Below, one piece after another: positions 56,623 through 64,000 of a stretch of DNA of 64,000 nucleotides (positions are counted from its first letter, which is position 1; every line of letters starts with the position of its first letter). Origin of the DNA: Reddybacter sp041277045. GTDB taxonomy: Bacteria > Pseudomonadota > Gammaproteobacteria > Pseudomonadales > Porticoccaceae. The DNA is taken from contig JBGFSY010000002.1 in assembly GCA_041277045.1 (NCBI GenBank), forward strand, positions 62,001 through 126,000, written 5' to 3'. The notes beneath the pieces were generated by a model that saw only the letters and a program-made list of their open reading frames with translations, did no database searches and had not been told where the DNA came from. The position numbers and the translations under genes were made by a program.

Positions 56623-59541
56623 ATGCCTCTTATTAATGCTGTTCGTTTGTTTTTTGTCGTCACCCTTGTACTGTTTGGCTTTTTGGCCGAGGCTGGAGCC
56701 GCAAGCGATCAAGCGACTTGGTGGCAAGAGGGCAGTGCGGATGAGGGCGGCGATGTCGCGGTGCTACGTAGCCCCAATGATGAGCGCCAATACCGGTATT
56801 TTCAGCTCGACAATAAAATGAAAGTGCTGCTGGTTTCCGACCCCAAAGCGGAAAAGAGTGCGGCTTCATTGAATGTCTATGTGGGTAGTTTTCAAAACCC
56901 CGTTGAGCGTGAAGGCCTGGCTCACTTTCTTGAGCATATGCTGTTTCTCGGCACCGAGAAGTACCCCGAAGCGGGTGAATATCAGGCTTATATCAGCGAG
57001 CACGGTGGCCAGCACAACGCCTATACCAGTCTTGAGCAAACCAACTATTTCTTTAATGTCGATTCATCTTATCTCTTCGATACCCTCGATCGTTTCGCCC
57101 AGTTTTTTGTGGCGCCGCGTTTTGATGCTGAATATGTCGACCGTGAGCGCCACGCGGTGGATTCGGAATATCAGCTTAAAATCAAGGATGACAGTCGCCG
57201 GGAATGGGACGTGCTATCTGAGTTGCTCAACCCGAAGCATCCTCTGGCAAAGTTTTCTGTCGGTAATCTGGAGACGCTGGTTAACGATGATGAGCGGCCG
57301 ATAAGACCCGATTTGTTAGCCTTCTATCAGCGCTACTATTCGGCTAATTTAATGACTTTGGTGGTGCTCGGTAACGAATCGCTGGAGCAACTTGAGGCGG
57401 CGGTAAAGGCCCGTTTCAGTACGGTGCTTAATCACGATACGACTGTTGAGGTGTCGGGCGAGTCATTATTTGCCCGTGATTTACCGCTGCAGGTCAACAT
57501 CAAGCCGGAGAAAGAAAAACGGGAGTTGAGCCTGTTATTCCCCATGCCTTCGGCCAAACAATACTGGCGTCAGGGGCCGCTGTTGTTTCTCGGTCATTTA
57601 CTGGGCGGTGAGAGCGAGGGCAGCTTTCTCGCTGCGATGAAAGCCCGGGGGCTGGTTGAAAGCTTATCGGCGGGGCCAGCTTTTGACTCTCGCGAAGGTG
57701 CTGCTTTTGCGATCACCATCGGCCTCACTCCCCAGGGCATTGTTGAGCGGCAGCAAGTACTCGATTTGTTTTATCAATGGCTGAGCCTGGCAGCCAAGCA
57801 GGGTGTTGAGGCATGGCGCTACGATGAATTAACCCAGCTACAGCACAGTGCGTTTCGTTTTCTGGATAAGAGTGCGGCGTCGTCTTATGCACAGGGCTTG
57901 AGTGTTGCACTACATGACTATCCTCCGCAGGAAGTGCTGCGCGGTCATTTTTTATTCGACGATTTTGACGCGGCTTTAATTAAGAAATTTGCCAGCTATC
58001 TGCGTCCCGACAATGCGCTGGTGACGTGGGTGGCGCCTGAGTTTGACGTTGGCGATACAGTGTCTCGGCGTTACAGCGCGCCTTACCAGATTGTAGAAGT
58101 GGAGAGTGATCAATCATCGTCGTCGAAGCTTCTGTCTGGTGACTTGAGTTTGCCCGGTAAGAATGAGTTTTTACCGGCCGCTTTTCCTCTTAGCGGTAAA
58201 GGTGGTGTGCTGGCAAATCCCGTTCGGCTTCCCTTGAGCGGTGCTGAAAAGCGTGTTGAGGATGGCCCTACGCGAGGGCTCTGGTATTACAGTGACACTC
58301 AGTTTGCCAGTCCACGAGCGAGTTTTTCCGCACGACTGGCCATCCCCGTAACGTCGAGTTGTCGCACGGAAGCGATGACTGAATTGTATATTGCTCTGGT
58401 TGAAGATCAGCTCGATGCGGGTTTATACCCCGCCCGCCTTGGCGGTCTCAACTATGGCTTGTCGCGCTGGAGTAATGGCATCGCTATTTCTATTGCCGGT
58501 TATGCTGACAAGCAGTCTGTATTGTTGGCACGTGTACTCGAGGTGATGGCCGATCCCGACTGGGATGCGACGCGCTTCCAACGGGTCAGTGAGCAGTTGA
58601 TCCGCGAGGGTCGCAATAGCCTCAAACAGTGGCCTATACGCCGAGTTTTTTCTGAGTTGGACCCGCTGCTGCGAGGCATTTGTCGCGTGGTTGATATGGC
58701 CGAGCAGCTGGGTGATGTTTCTATTGACGAGATGAAGGCTTTTTCTGGAGGTCTGTTTAATAAAGGCCATGCCCTGTTTTATGTGGGTGGCGTGCTGAGC
58801 GAGCAAGTGTTCAAAGGGATGGCAGAAAATACGCTCAGCAGTTTGAAGCTGGGTAGTGGTGGCGATGTGAAGCTGGATTACTCAGTACTCAAATTGAAGG
58901 CTTCAGGGGTGGCGTTAAGACAGATCCCGGTCGAACACAGTGATAGTAGTGCGGTGCTTTATATTCAGGGCGGTGACGACAGCCTCCGTGAACGGGCTCA
59001 TGTGGCGTTGCTAGAGGGCATGATGTCAGCGCCATTTTACAGCGAGATGCGCACCGAGAAAAAGCTCGGTTATGTGGTCGGCAGTGGTTTGGCCCATCGC
59101 CAGCGCGTACCGGGTCTGATGCTCTATATTCAGTCGCCAATTGCCAGTGCAGAAAAATTGCGTGCTGAGATGAATGGCTTTATTGCCAATTTTGAGTCGG
59201 TGATTCAGGACATGAGCGAGGAGGAGCTAGAGCGTTATCGCCGTTCAGTACTTGTAAATATTGAAGAGACACCAAAAAATCTGGCCGAGCTGAATACGCG
59301 CCACTGGGAGTCCTTGCAGTTGGGATTTGATAGCTTTGATTTCAGACCGCAACTTGCAGAGCAGGTGCGCGCGGTGAGCAGAGACAGCTTGCTCGATGCT
59401 TACCGGCGTTTGTTGGGGGCAGATAGCGGAGCGCTGTGGGTGACGACACTCGGTGATGGGGCTGAAAAAACGGCTGCCGAGGGTATTGATCGTGTTCAAT
59501 TGAGGTCGATTAGTAAAGGTAGTTACCGCTACCCACAATAA
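56623..59541 (+). CDS. ptrA: Insulinase-family protease, pitrilysin-like (M16)
   Basis: 972 residues. Signal peptide (MPLINAVRLFFVVTLVLFGFLAEAGA). The inverted zinc motif HFLEHMLFLGTEKYP (HxxEH) is followed about 75 residues later by ERHAVDSEYQLK with the third ligand Glu. Four M16 domains are expected at this length, as in protease III. It degrades small peptides in the periplasm. Confidence 0.92.
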   Translation: MPLINAVRLFFVVTLVLFGFLAEAGAASDQATWWQEGSADEGGDVAVLRSPNDERQYRYFQLDNKMKVLLVSDPKAEKSAASLNVYVGSFQNPVEREGLAHFLEHMLFLGTEKYPEAGEYQAYISEHGGQHNAYTSLEQTNYFFNVDSSYLFDTLDRFAQFFVAPRFDAEYVDRERHAVDSEYQLKIKDDSRREWDVLSELLNPKHPLAKFSVGNLETLVNDDERPIRPDLLAFYQRYYSANLMTLVVLGNESLEQLEAAVKARFSTVLNHDTTVEVSGESLFARDLPLQVNIKPEKEKRELSLLFPMPSAKQYWRQGPLLFLGHLLGGESEGSFLAAMKARGLVESLSAGPAFDSREGAAFAITIGLTPQGIVERQQVLDLFYQWLSLAAKQGVEAWRYDELTQLQHSAFRFLDKSAASSYAQGLSVALHDYPPQEVLRGHFLFDDFDAALIKKFASYLRPDNALVTWVAPEFDVGDTVSRRYSAPYQIVEVESDQSSSSKLLSGDLSLPGKNEFLPAAFPLSGKGGVLANPVRLPLSGAEKRVEDGPTRGLWYYSDTQFASPRASFSARLAIPVTSSCRTEAMTELYIALVEDQLDAGLYPARLGGLNYGLSRWSNGIAISIAGYADKQSVLLARVLEVMADPDWDATRFQRVSEQLIREGRNSLKQWPIRRVFSELDPLLRGICRVVDMAEQLGDVSIDEMKAFSGGLFNKGHALFYVGGVLSEQVFKGMAENTLSSLKLGSGGDVKLDYSVLKLKASGVALRQIPVEHSDSSAVLYIQGGDDSLRERAHVALLEGMMSAPFYSEMRTEKKLGYVVGSGLAHRQRVPGLMLYIQSPIASAEKLRAEMNGFIANFESVIQDMSEEELERYRRSVLVNIEETPKNLAELNTRHWESLQLGFDSFDFRPQLAEQVRAVSRDSLLDAYRRLLGADSGALWVTTLGDGAEKTAAEGIDRVQLRSISKGSYRYPQ

Positions 59542-59765
59542 GTGTAAAAAAATTAGTTATAATTATTTGATAATAAACAGTATGTTAACTATCTATTGCT
59601 AGTTTGTGATGATGTTTTGTTTGGCTTGTTGAGACATTTTTGTAAATTTACTACAATAAGGCTTTTGCTGTTAATCAAAGCCATTAGCCGTTTATTGTTG
59701 TATGTTTGATGGGTGATTCATGAGTGTTGGTCATTTGCTTGAGCGATAAATAGAGAAACAAAATT
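59542..59765 (+). promoter_or_regulatory. aceEF upstream region with TATAAT at 59558-59563
   Basis: AT-rich 224-bp region. TATAAT lies about 200 bp before aceE. I saw no PdhR-type operator (AATTGGT-N3-ACCAATT). The ribosome site before aceE is weak (GAGAAACAAAATT). Confidence 0.35.
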
Positions 59766-62468
59766 ATGAGTGAGCTGGACCAGAGCTTGATACAAATAAG
59801 GGAATGGGTCGATGAAGACCCGGTTGAAACACAGGAATGGCTTGACGCTCTTGATGCTGTCATTAAAAACCAGGGCGAGGAGCGCGCGGTCTTCCTCCTC
59901 AAGCAGCTGATTGACCAGGCCTACGACCACGACCTCTCAATGCCTCGGGCCATTACGACGCCCTTTAGAAATACCCTGTCCCTGAGCCGTGAGAAGCGCA
60001 TGCCGGGCGACTTGTTTATGGAGCGGCGCATCCGCTCCCTGATTCGCTGGAATGCCTTGGCGATGGTGATGCGGGCCAATAAAAACGACGAGGGCCTGGG
60101 TGGGCATATTGCTACTTTTCTGTCGGCAGCGACTCTTTACGATGTCGGCTTTAATTATTTTTTTCGCGCTAAAACCGATACTCAGTTGGGCGATTTAATT
60201 TATTTTCAGGGCCACTGCGCGCCGGGTATTTATGCCCGTTCTTTTCTCGAAGGTCGCTTTGACGAAAGTCAGCTCGACAACTTCCGTCGCGAAATTGACG
60301 GCAAAGGCCTGTCGTCCTACCCCCACCCCTGGTTAATGCCAGACTATTGGCAGTTCCCAACAGTGTCGATGGGCCTGGGCCCTATCCAGGCAATTTATCA
60401 AGCTCATGTGATGCGTTATCTGTCGGCGCGAGGTTTGGCACCACGGGGAGACCGGCAAATTTGGGCCTTCCTCGGTGATGGCGAGTGCGACGAGCCAGAA
60501 TCTCTCGGTGCCATTTCGCTGGCCGGGCGGGAGAACCTCGAAAACCTCACCTTTGTGGTGAACTGTAATTTACAGCGTCTCGACGGCCCGGTGCGTGGCA
60601 ATGGCAAAATTATTCAGGAGCTAGAGGGTGTCTTTCGCGGTGCCGGCTGGAATGTGATTAAAGTGGTTTGGGGGCGACTCTGGGATCAGCTGTTTGAAAA
60701 AGACACCACCGGCCTGCTGCAAAAACGCATGGACGAGGTTTGCGATGGCGAGTTACAGAATTATAAATACAAGGGTGGGGCCTACACGCGGGAACATTTC
60801 TTCGGTAAATACCCGGAGCTGCTGGAACTGGTCGCCGACCTCAGTGATGACGATATTATGTATCTCAATCGCGGTGGCCACGACCCCTATAAAGTCTATG
60901 CAGCTTATGCTGAAGCTGCTGAAAACAAGGGCCAGCCATCGGTGATTTTGGCGATGACCGTCAAGGGCTACGGCATGGGTGAGTCGGGCGAGGCGGCCAA
61001 CGACACCCACTCTATTAAAAAGCTCGATATGCAGAGTTTGAAGAATTTCCGCGACCGCTACGGTCTGCCGATCAGTGATGATGAGCTGGTCGATGTGCCT
61101 TATTACCGGCCTCCAGAAGATAGCCCCGAATTAAACTATATGCGTAAACAGCGTGAGGCGCTCGGTGGTTATTTACCGGCTCGTGATGCAGCGTTTACAG
61201 CCCTAGAGGTACCGCCTTTAACCGCCTTTGCCAAGCAACTACAGAGCACTGGTAAGCGCTCTATTTCTACTACCATGGCCTTCGTTAGAATTTTGTCGAC
61301 CTTGGTGAAAGATAAAGCAATTGGCCAGCGCATTGTGCCCATCGTGCCCGATGAGGCGCGAACCTTCGGCATGGAAGGCATGTTTCGCCAGCTGGGTATT
61401 TATTCCTCTGCAGGCCAGCGCTATGAACCCCATGATGCCGATCAAATGCTCTACTACAAAGAAGATAAAAAAGGCCAAATTATGGAGGAGGGCCTAACCG
61501 AAGCCGGTGCCATGTCGGCCTGGATCGCTCACGCCACGGCCTACGCCAACTACGACTGCCCGGTTATTCCCTTTTATATTTTTTATTCGATGTTTGGCTT
61601 TCAGCGGATTGGTGATCTCGCCTGGGCGGCGGGTGATATTCAGGCGCGGGGCTTTTTAATTGGTGCCACGGCTGGGCGCACTACCCTGAATGGCGAGGGC
61701 CTGCAACATCAAGACGGCCATAGCCACTTGCTGGCGAACACCATTCCCAATTGCCACAGTTACGATCCGACCTACGGCTATGAGCTGGCCGTAATTATTC
61801 AGGACGGTCTGCGCCGCATGTTCGAGGCGAAAGAGAACTGTTTTTACTACATCACCACCATGACCGAAAACTACGTTCACCCGGAAATACCCGCCGGTGC
61901 CGAAGCCGGCATTATCCAGGGTATGTATTTGCTGGAAGCGGTGGCGGCTAAAAAAGTGGCGAGAAAGGCTGGGAAGACAGTTCAGTTAATGGGCTCGGGG
62001 ACGATTTTAAATGAGGTGAGAGCGGCGGCTGTAATACTGCGCGATGATTACGGTATTAGTAGCGATGTCTGGAGTTTGCCCAGTATTAATCAACTCACTC
62101 GCGAGGGGCAAAGCTGCCAGCGCTGGAATTTATTAAACCCTCTCAAAGAAGCAAAAGTACCTTACATTACCCAACAATTGGCCGGGCATGACGGCCCTGT
62201 CGTGGCGGCCACAGATTACCTGAAAGCCTATAGCGAGCAGTTGCGAGCATTTATACCCGCGGTGTTTTTCACCCTGGGTACCGATGGTTTTGGCCGCAGT
62301 GACACGCGAGCAAAATTGCGTGACTTCTTTGAGGTTGACCGGCGTTACATCGTGGTTGCCGCCCTTTATGGCTTGCACAAACAGGGGCAGTTAAAAGCGG
62401 AGGTGGTCAGCTCGGCCATTGAAGCCCTGGGTATCGATGCCAATAAAATTGATCCGCTACTTTTATGA
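59766..62468 (+). CDS. aceE: Pyruvate dehydrogenase E1 component, homodimeric
   Basis: 900 residues, as in E. coli-type AceE. The thiamine-diphosphate motif is FLGDGECDEPESLGAIS, continuing to FVVNCNLQRLDGPVRGN. The second half has GQRYEPHDADQMLYYKEDKKG and LNGEGLQHQDGHSHL. It decarboxylates pyruvate and passes the acetyl group to lipoyl-E2. aceF follows 41 bp later in the same operon. Confidence 0.97.
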   Translation: MSELDQSLIQIREWVDEDPVETQEWLDALDAVIKNQGEERAVFLLKQLIDQAYDHDLSMPRAITTPFRNTLSLSREKRMPGDLFMERRIRSLIRWNALAMVMRANKNDEGLGGHIATFLSAATLYDVGFNYFFRAKTDTQLGDLIYFQGHCAPGIYARSFLEGRFDESQLDNFRREIDGKGLSSYPHPWLMPDYWQFPTVSMGLGPIQAIYQAHVMRYLSARGLAPRGDRQIWAFLGDGECDEPESLGAISLAGRENLENLTFVVNCNLQRLDGPVRGNGKIIQELEGVFRGAGWNVIKVVWGRLWDQLFEKDTTGLLQKRMDEVCDGELQNYKYKGGAYTREHFFGKYPELLELVADLSDDDIMYLNRGGHDPYKVYAAYAEAAENKGQPSVILAMTVKGYGMGESGEAANDTHSIKKLDMQSLKNFRDRYGLPISDDELVDVPYYRPPEDSPELNYMRKQREALGGYLPARDAAFTALEVPPLTAFAKQLQSTGKRSISTTMAFVRILSTLVKDKAIGQRIVPIVPDEARTFGMEGMFRQLGIYSSAGQRYEPHDADQMLYYKEDKKGQIMEEGLTEAGAMSAWIAHATAYANYDCPVIPFYIFYSMFGFQRIGDLAWAAGDIQARGFLIGATAGRTTLNGEGLQHQDGHSHLLANTIPNCHSYDPTYGYELAVIIQDGLRRMFEAKENCFYYITTMTENYVHPEIPAGAEAGIIQGMYLLEAVAAKKVARKAGKTVQLMGSGTILNEVRAAAVILRDDYGISSDVWSLPSINQLTREGQSCQRWNLLNPLKEAKVPYITQQLAGHDGPVVAATDYLKAYSEQLRAFIPAVFFTLGTDGFGRSDTRAKLRDFFEVDRRYIVVAALYGLHKQGQLKAEVVSSAIEALGIDANKIDPLLL

Positions 62469-62509
62469 TCTTGTCTTCTACAGCCGATAAACAAACTGCG
62501 AGGTAAGGT

Positions 62510-63841
62510 GTGGCTAGCGAAATAATTGTTGTTCCCGATCTGGGCGGTGCCGAAGAAGTTGAAGTCATCGAAGTGTCTGTTGCCGTTGGCGATAGCATTG
62601 ACGTTGAGCAAACCCTTGTGGTGCTGGAATCCGATAAGGCGACGATGGAAATACCTGCGCCACTAGCCGGCAAAGTGTTAAAGGTGCTGGTTAAAGAAGG
62701 CGACAAAATTGAAGTGGAGGGTGTGCCACTGGTGGAGTTGGAAGTTGCTGCAGTCAGCGCTGTTACTGCGGAAGTTGAGCCTGGCGTTGCTGAGACAAAA
62801 ATCTCCAATCCTCCAGCGACTTCTTCAGCTCTCGAAGTGACAAAAAACCAGCCTAAAGACCCTAGCCCCCAGAAAAAAACAAACACTATTGTCGAAGCGC
62901 CAGCTCTTGCTTCGTTAGCTAAAGAAGATGAAAGCGCAGTTTATGCTGGCCCGCTAGTGCGAAAGCTGGCTCGTGAGATGGGTGTCGATTTTGCCAATGT
63001 GCGTGGCACCGGCCCCCGTGGCCGTATTCTGAAAGAAGATATTCAGGCCTACGTCAAACAAAACCTTGCTCAACAAAGCTCTTCATCTAGTGTGGCTGGG
63101 GGCTCTGGTATTCCCGCTGTGCCCGATACAGACTTCAGCAAATTTGGTGACTGCGAAGTGCAGGCGATGACGAAAATCGAAAAACTCACCGCCGCCAATA
63201 TGCACCGCAGTTGGCTCAATGTGCCCCACGTTACCCAGTTCGACGATGCCGATATCACCGAGCTGGAAAGTTTTCGCAAATCTCTTAAAGCCGAGGGCGA
63301 AGCCCGCCGGGTTAAGTTGACCCCGGTCGCCTTCATTCTAAAAGCCTGCGCGGTGGCGCTTGCCCACAACCCCGTATTAAACCGCTCCATTCACAGTGAC
63401 GGTGCGAACTACACCCAGAAACACTATCTGCACATTGGCATGGCTGTGGATACACCGCGAGGTTTGATGGTGCCCGTAATTCGCGATGTCGATAAAAAAA
63501 GCCTGTGGGAACTGGCCGAGGAAATAGCCGTGCTGGCCGCAAAAGCCCGTGACGCTAAGCTAACCGTGAATGAAATGCAGGGTGGCTGTTTTACCGTTTC
63601 AAGCCTGGGTGCAATGGGCGGACAGGGCTTTACCCCCATTGTGAATACCCCCCAGGTGGCAATACTCGGTGTCTCTAAAGCCGAGATCAAACCGCTGTGG
63701 AACGGCAGTGAATTTGTGCCGCGCAAAATGCTACCGCTGTCGCTGTCCTATGATCACCGCGTGGTCAATGGTGGGAATGCTGGTCGCTATATGACGGAAC
63801 TAGTGTCCCTGCTGAGTGATATTCGCGGTTTATTATTATAA
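62510..63841 (+). CDS. aceF: Pyruvate dehydrogenase E2 (dihydrolipoyl acetyltransferase)
   Basis: 443 residues with a single lipoyl domain (lipoyl Lys43 in LESDKATMEIP), an E1/E3-binding domain (AGPLVRKLAREMGVDFANVRGTGPRGRI) and the acetyltransferase domain ending LSYDHRVVNGGNAGRYM. The active-site motif has Asn where many E2 enzymes have Asp, as also known from Azotobacter-type E2p. E. coli AceF carries three lipoyl domains, so this is a short form. GTG start with GAGGTAAGG upstream. The E3 gene is not in the window. Confidence 0.95.
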   Translation: MASEIIVVPDLGGAEEVEVIEVSVAVGDSIDVEQTLVVLESDKATMEIPAPLAGKVLKVLVKEGDKIEVEGVPLVELEVAAVSAVTAEVEPGVAETKISNPPATSSALEVTKNQPKDPSPQKKTNTIVEAPALASLAKEDESAVYAGPLVRKLAREMGVDFANVRGTGPRGRILKEDIQAYVKQNLAQQSSSSSVAGGSGIPAVPDTDFSKFGDCEVQAMTKIEKLTAANMHRSWLNVPHVTQFDDADITELESFRKSLKAEGEARRVKLTPVAFILKACAVALAHNPVLNRSIHSDGANYTQKHYLHIGMAVDTPRGLMVPVIRDVDKKSLWELAEEIAVLAAKARDAKLTVNEMQGGCFTVSSLGAMGGQGFTPIVNTPQVAILGVSKAEIKPLWNGSEFVPRKMLPLSLSYDHRVVNGGNAGRYMTELVSLLSDIRGLLL

Positions 63842-63883
63842 GAATTGGCTCGGGCTTTTTAAATATTAGTTAGATACGGTCTT

Positions 63884-63906
63884 ATCACGCATTATTAATG
63901 CGTGAT
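63884..63906. terminator. Hairpin after aceF (possible terminator)
   Basis: Perfect 9-bp arms ATCACGCAT/ATGCGTGAT with a 5-nt loop lie 43 bp after the aceF stop codon. No T-run follows, so termination efficiency is uncertain. Confidence 0.45.
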
Positions 63907-64000
63907 GCTGGTTGTCGTCCCCCTCGCGCATTAAGCATTGTGTTTTGTGTAGGGGAAGAAGATTTGTTACTAATACGCTTTTCTTCTAATTCTCGCAGTG

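Noticed and set aside
63780..63800. Asn in place of Asp in the AceF HRVVNGG motif as a broken active site
   Set aside because: Asn at this position is known in Azotobacter-type E2p enzymes, so it is normal variation.

Overview
The window is a chromosomal segment of a Gram-negative gammaproteobacterium. The evidence is an RND pump operon, outer-membrane lipoproteins, a BepA-type periplasmic protease, homodimeric AceE with AceF, CbpA/CbpM, and the order nadK - rhomboid - DUF1315 - DUF2797 - pepN. An exosortase/PEP-CTERM locus, a sulfotransferase and remnants of Baeyer-Villiger and luciferase-type monooxygenases suggest a marine, Cellvibrionales/Spongiibacteraceae-like bacterium. That placement is inference.

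Region 1 (1-2.1 kb) is the 3' part of an RND permease with an unusual soluble C-terminal extension.

Region 2 (2.2-27.8 kb) is an exopolysaccharide and PEP-CTERM/XrtA-type locus. It holds an intact PrsT TPR lipoprotein and a PEP-CTERM-like surface protein. That protein has a clear sigma-54 promoter and, upstream, two copies of a 23-bp motif. Then come a sulfotransferase, a membrane protein, a hexapeptide acyltransferase and a glycosyltransferase, followed by a second, broken prsT. After these lie a GNAT-cNMP fusion protein, the initiating sugar-phosphate transferase, the PrsK/PrsR sigma-54 two-component system, a nucleotide-sugar dehydrogenase and the XrtA-associated ATPase. Between the last two sits a compact cassette: a 16-cysteine secreted-looking protein, a PqqD-like carrier, an HprK-related kinase and a nucleotidyltransferase. 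This HPr-rel-A type cassette is the best candidate for a poorly understood system. The exosortase, polymerase and flippase are not in the window.

Region 3 (27.8-45.6 kb) is housekeeping: GDPD, RibA, FolD, three tRNAs (Pro, Arg, His), a zinc alcohol dehydrogenase, a methyltransferase, an RND efflux operon, a stand-alone cNMP-domain protein, NadK, rhomboid, DUF1315, DUF2797, PepN and the CbpA-CbpM-TrxC operon.

Region 4 (45.6-49.6 kb) is a gene graveyard. It carries remnants of an IS30 transposase, a Baeyer-Villiger monooxygenase, a sulfurtransferase/FAD oxidoreductase, a DUF2970 protein and a luciferase-like monooxygenase. Two small genes in it look intact (a DUF3313 protein and an unknown 115-aa protein), and there is a perfect 19-bp inverted repeat.

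Region 5 (49.6-64 kb) is again housekeeping: RhlE, SlyD, a truncated dehydrogenase, a membrane protein, BepA, an AI-2E/PerM transporter, pitrilysin, AceE and AceF.
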